From Pseudomonadota bacterium (lineage in GTDB: Bacteria > Pseudomonadota > Alphaproteobacteria > Kiloniellales > J153), in assembly GCA_022572105.1 (NCBI GenBank), contig JACZWN010000182.1, positions 1-6,847 on the forward strand: 6,847 nucleotides of DNA. The letters are read 5' to 3'. The translations under genes were made by a program, and so were the position numbers. Shown here in pieces: positions 5,691 to 6,847 of this stretch. The notes under the pieces are model-generated. The model did not search any database. It was not told the DNA's origin and saw nothing but the letters and a program-made list of their open reading frames with translations. Position 1 is the first letter of the stretch, and every line of letters starts with the position of its first letter.

Positions 5691-5718
5691 TTGACTTTCC
5701 CCGAAAGCGGCGTAGCCT
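5691..5718 (+). promoter_or_regulatory. candidate sigma-70 promoter for gcvT
   Basis: TTGACT at 5691-5696 matches the -35 consensus at five of six positions. Sixteen bases later comes TAGCCT at 5713-5718, which keeps the three most conserved -10 positions. Transcription would start near 5725, giving a leader of about 435 nt that includes the whole riboswitch. A GC hairpin (CCGCGCG/CGCGCGG) lies just upstream. Confidence 0.45.
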
Positions 5719-5764
5719 CTCGCTTGCGGCGCCCCCGGATGCCTGGTCGTTCCGGTGGGTGCCG

Positions 5765-6101
5765 GCCGATGACCCCCCGCGGGAGAGACTGGACCCGCCC
5801 CCATCGCGGGCCCGGCGCCGAAGGAGCAACCGCCCCGGAAACTCTCAGGCAAAAGGAGCGCAGGGGAGAGGCACCTCTGGAAAGCGGGCGCGGTTCCACG
5901 ACGGGACAACGCGTCACACCGAAGGAGTAAGCCGCTCGGACGCACTAAGGTCTTATCGTCTTAGATCGAATCGATCTAAGACGTGAATAAGCCCCTAATT
6001 ATATGGGTTAGAGGGCGATTCGCGTTTCAAATGGATTCAATTTGAAACGATCGCACTCTAGGCGCCAAGCCGGTGAATCTCTCAGGTTCCGAGACAGAGG
6101 G
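5765..6101 (+). promoter_or_regulatory. tandem glycine riboswitch upstream of gcvT
   Basis: Two glycine aptamers in series. Aptamer 1 spans about 5773-5866: GGGAGAGAC at 5781-5789, GCCGAAGGAGCAA at 5817-5829, AACTCTCAGGCAAAAGGA at 5840-5857, closed by CCCC/GGGG. Aptamer 2 spans about 5874-6101: CCTCTGGA at 5874-5881, ACCGAAGGAGTAA at 5918-5930, and ATCTCTCAGG with GACAGAGG at 6078-6100. Its P1 is CCTCTG paired with CAGAGG (6095-6100). Leader GCC-GAT-GA-CCCC (5765-5776) and linker GGGG-A-GA-GGC (5863-5872) fit a kink-turn with tandem G-A pairs, as known for this class. Glycine riboswitches ahead of gcvT normally turn expression on when glycine is high. Aptamer 2 carries a large insertion in its peripheral hairpin (separate entry). 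Confidence 0.93.
5941..6057 (+). repeat. AT-rich palindromic insertion inside the second glycine aptamer
   Basis: The hairpin between the conserved CCGAAGGAGTAA and ATCTCTCAGG segments is expanded to about 137 nt (5934-6070). The extra sequence is about 40% GC by hand count in GC-rich surroundings. It contains a perfect 13-bp inverted repeat around one base (5957-5969 with 5971-5983), extended by CTTAT/ATAAG. It also contains a perfect 10-bp stem CGTTTCAAAT/ATTTGAAACG (6023-6032 with 6040-6049), extended by GCGAT/ATCGC and AGAG/CTCT. CGCACT occurs at both borders (5941-5946 and 6052-6057), like a target-site duplication. Joining across one copy leaves a 25-nt hairpin with a 7-nt loop. No coding capacity. 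Confidence 0.75.
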
Positions 6102-6154
6102 GGCCGTGGCTGCCGTGGGCGGCCGTGGGCCCCTTTGGCGGTCGCAGGAACCTG
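6083..6154 (+). promoter_or_regulatory. gcvT expression platform: aptamer core pairs with the ribosome-binding site
   Basis: CAGGTTCC at 6083-6090, part of the aptamer 2 core, is perfectly complementary to GGAACCTG at 6147-6154, which covers most of the gcvT Shine-Dalgarno AGGA (6146-6149). A flanking G-U pair extends it to 9 bp. The 3' strand of P1 (6095-6105) can also pair with 6128-6138 (GGGGCC with GGCCCC plus CA/TTTG-side pairs). Ligand-bound aptamer would compete with both. No terminator U-tract is present, so control at translation initiation is the likely mode. Confidence 0.5.
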
Positions 6155-6159
6155 GTGCC

Positions 6160-6847
6160 GTGGACCTCTCGAGCCCATTGAAGCAGACCCCGCTCAACGC
6201 CCTGCACCGGGAGCTGGGCGCGCGGCTGGTGCCCTTCGCCGGCTACGAGATGCCGGTCCAGTACCCCACCGGCATCCTCAAGGAGCACCGGCACACGCGC
6301 GCGGCGGCCGGCCTGTTCGACGTCTCCCACATGGGCCAGGTTCGCCTCGTCGGCGAGAACGCCGCGGTGGCGCTCGAGCGTCTGGTGCCGGTCGACGTGG
6401 TCGGCCTGGCCGAAGGCCGCCAGCGCTACGCGCTGTTCACCAACGCGCGCGGCGGCATCCTGGACGACCTGATGATCACCAACGCCGGCGATCACCTTTT
6501 CCTGGTGGTCAACGGCGCCTGCAAGGAGCAGGACCTGGCCCATCTGCGGCGCCATTTGGGCGGCGACTGCGCGGTCGAACCCCTGACCGACCAGGCGCTC
6601 ATCGCCCTGCAGGGCCCACGGGCGGCGGCCGTGATGGCGCGCCTGGTGCCCCGGTCGAGCGAGCTGGTGTTCATGACCGCGGCAACGCTGGAGCTCGACG
6701 GCGCCGCCTGCTTCGTCACGCGCTCGGGCTATACCGGCGAGGACGGCTTCGAGATCTCGGTCCCGGCGGACCGCGCCGAGGCGCTGGCGCGCCGGCTGCT
6801 CGCCGAGGACGAGGTCGCGCCCATCGGCCTGGGCGCGCGCGATACCT
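6160..6847 (+). CDS. gcvT: aminomethyltransferase (glycine cleavage T protein), N-terminal part
   Basis: 229 codons of about 365-370 expected are present; the gene runs off the right edge. GcvT takes the aminomethyl group from lipoylated H protein, transfers the one-carbon unit to tetrahydrofolate and releases ammonia, as part of the cytoplasmic glycine cleavage system. Family features in order: PLNALHRELGARLVPFAGYEMPVQY at about 11-35, FDVSHMGQ at 53-60, GGILDDLMIT at 98-107 with the conserved catalytic aspartate pair, LVVNGACK at 115-122, IALQGP, SGYTGEDGFEI at 189-199 with the folate-site glutamate, and IGLGARDT at 222-229. Start GTG 6160 has AGGA 10 nt upstream; an in-frame GTG at 6106 lies against the riboswitch and TTG 6178 would be inside the family N-terminus. 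The riboswitch upstream indicates induction by glycine; gcvH and gcvP may follow downstream. Confidence 0.95.
   Translation, partial: MDLSSPLKQTPLNALHRELGARLVPFAGYEMPVQYPTGILKEHRHTRAAAGLFDVSHMGQVRLVGENAAVALERLVPVDVVGLAEGRQRYALFTNARGGILDDLMITNAGDHLFLVVNGACKEQDLAHLRRHLGGDCAVEPLTDQALIALQGPRAAAVMARLVPRSSELVFMTAATLELDGAACFVTRSGYTGEDGFEISVPADRAEALARRLLAEDEVAPIGLGARDT

Noticed and set aside
5957..5983. Plain transcription terminator inside the riboswitch
   Set aside because: The palindrome is followed by GTGAATAAGCCCC rather than a T-run, and intact aptamer 2 sequence continues beyond it.

Overview
The window looks like chromosomal DNA of a GC-rich alphaproteobacterium, probably Rhodospirillales-like. 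The evidence is the mostly high-GC coding sequence, the contiguous ispH-thrB-rnhA order known from many alphaproteobacteria, an APH-type (type II) homoserine kinase, a class III cyclase of the 'MERRLAAILAADVVGYSRLM' kind, and a tandem glycine riboswitch ahead of gcvT. Genus cannot be read from the sequence alone. No rRNA, tRNA, CRISPR, transposase or phage gene is visible.

Layout, left to right. (1) 1-162, minus: the first 54 codons of a class III adenylate/guanylate cyclase, cut by the window edge. (2) 163-570: a gene-free stretch with an AT-rich patch, an imperfect 15-bp inverted repeat and a 12-codon mini-ORF. (3) 571-1850, minus: two envelope genes, an RlpA-like lipoprotein downstream of a glycine-zipper/17-kDa-antigen-type surface protein with an unusual Tyr/Lys-rich N-terminal extension. 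(4) 1851-2109: a palindrome in the promoter region of the surface protein gene and, behind rnhA, a 108-nt nested inverted repeat. (5) 2110-4554, minus: ispH, thrB and rnhA, transcribed in that order (isoprenoid precursor synthesis, threonine synthesis, RNA-DNA hybrid removal). (6) 4555-4772: the divergent promoter region. (7) 4773-5598, plus: a small tandem-CDGSH iron-sulfur protein, then a conserved-looking lipoprotein of unknown function. (8) 5598-6159: a short palindromic repeat, a candidate sigma-70 promoter, and a tandem glycine riboswitch with a kink-turn between leader and linker. (9) 6160-6847, plus: the first 229 codons of gcvT, cut by the window edge.

The most unusual item is in the riboswitch. 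The peripheral hairpin of the second glycine aptamer carries about 111 nt of extra AT-rich sequence (about 40% GC by hand count) made of two strong hairpins. It is flanked by a 6-bp direct repeat (CGCACT). Removing one repeat copy plus the insert in silico leaves a compact, well-paired 25-nt hairpin of ordinary size, so this looks like a palindromic element inserted into a structured regulatory RNA. The aptamer core just before gcvT is also complementary over 8 bp to the gcvT ribosome-binding region. This suggests a direct translational ON switch: glycine binding occupies the core and frees the ribosome-binding site.

A 17-nt motif (TGATACCNAGGAGCGGT) occurs at the stop codon of rnhA and again just after the stop of the lipoprotein gene, which suggests a dispersed extragenic palindrome family.
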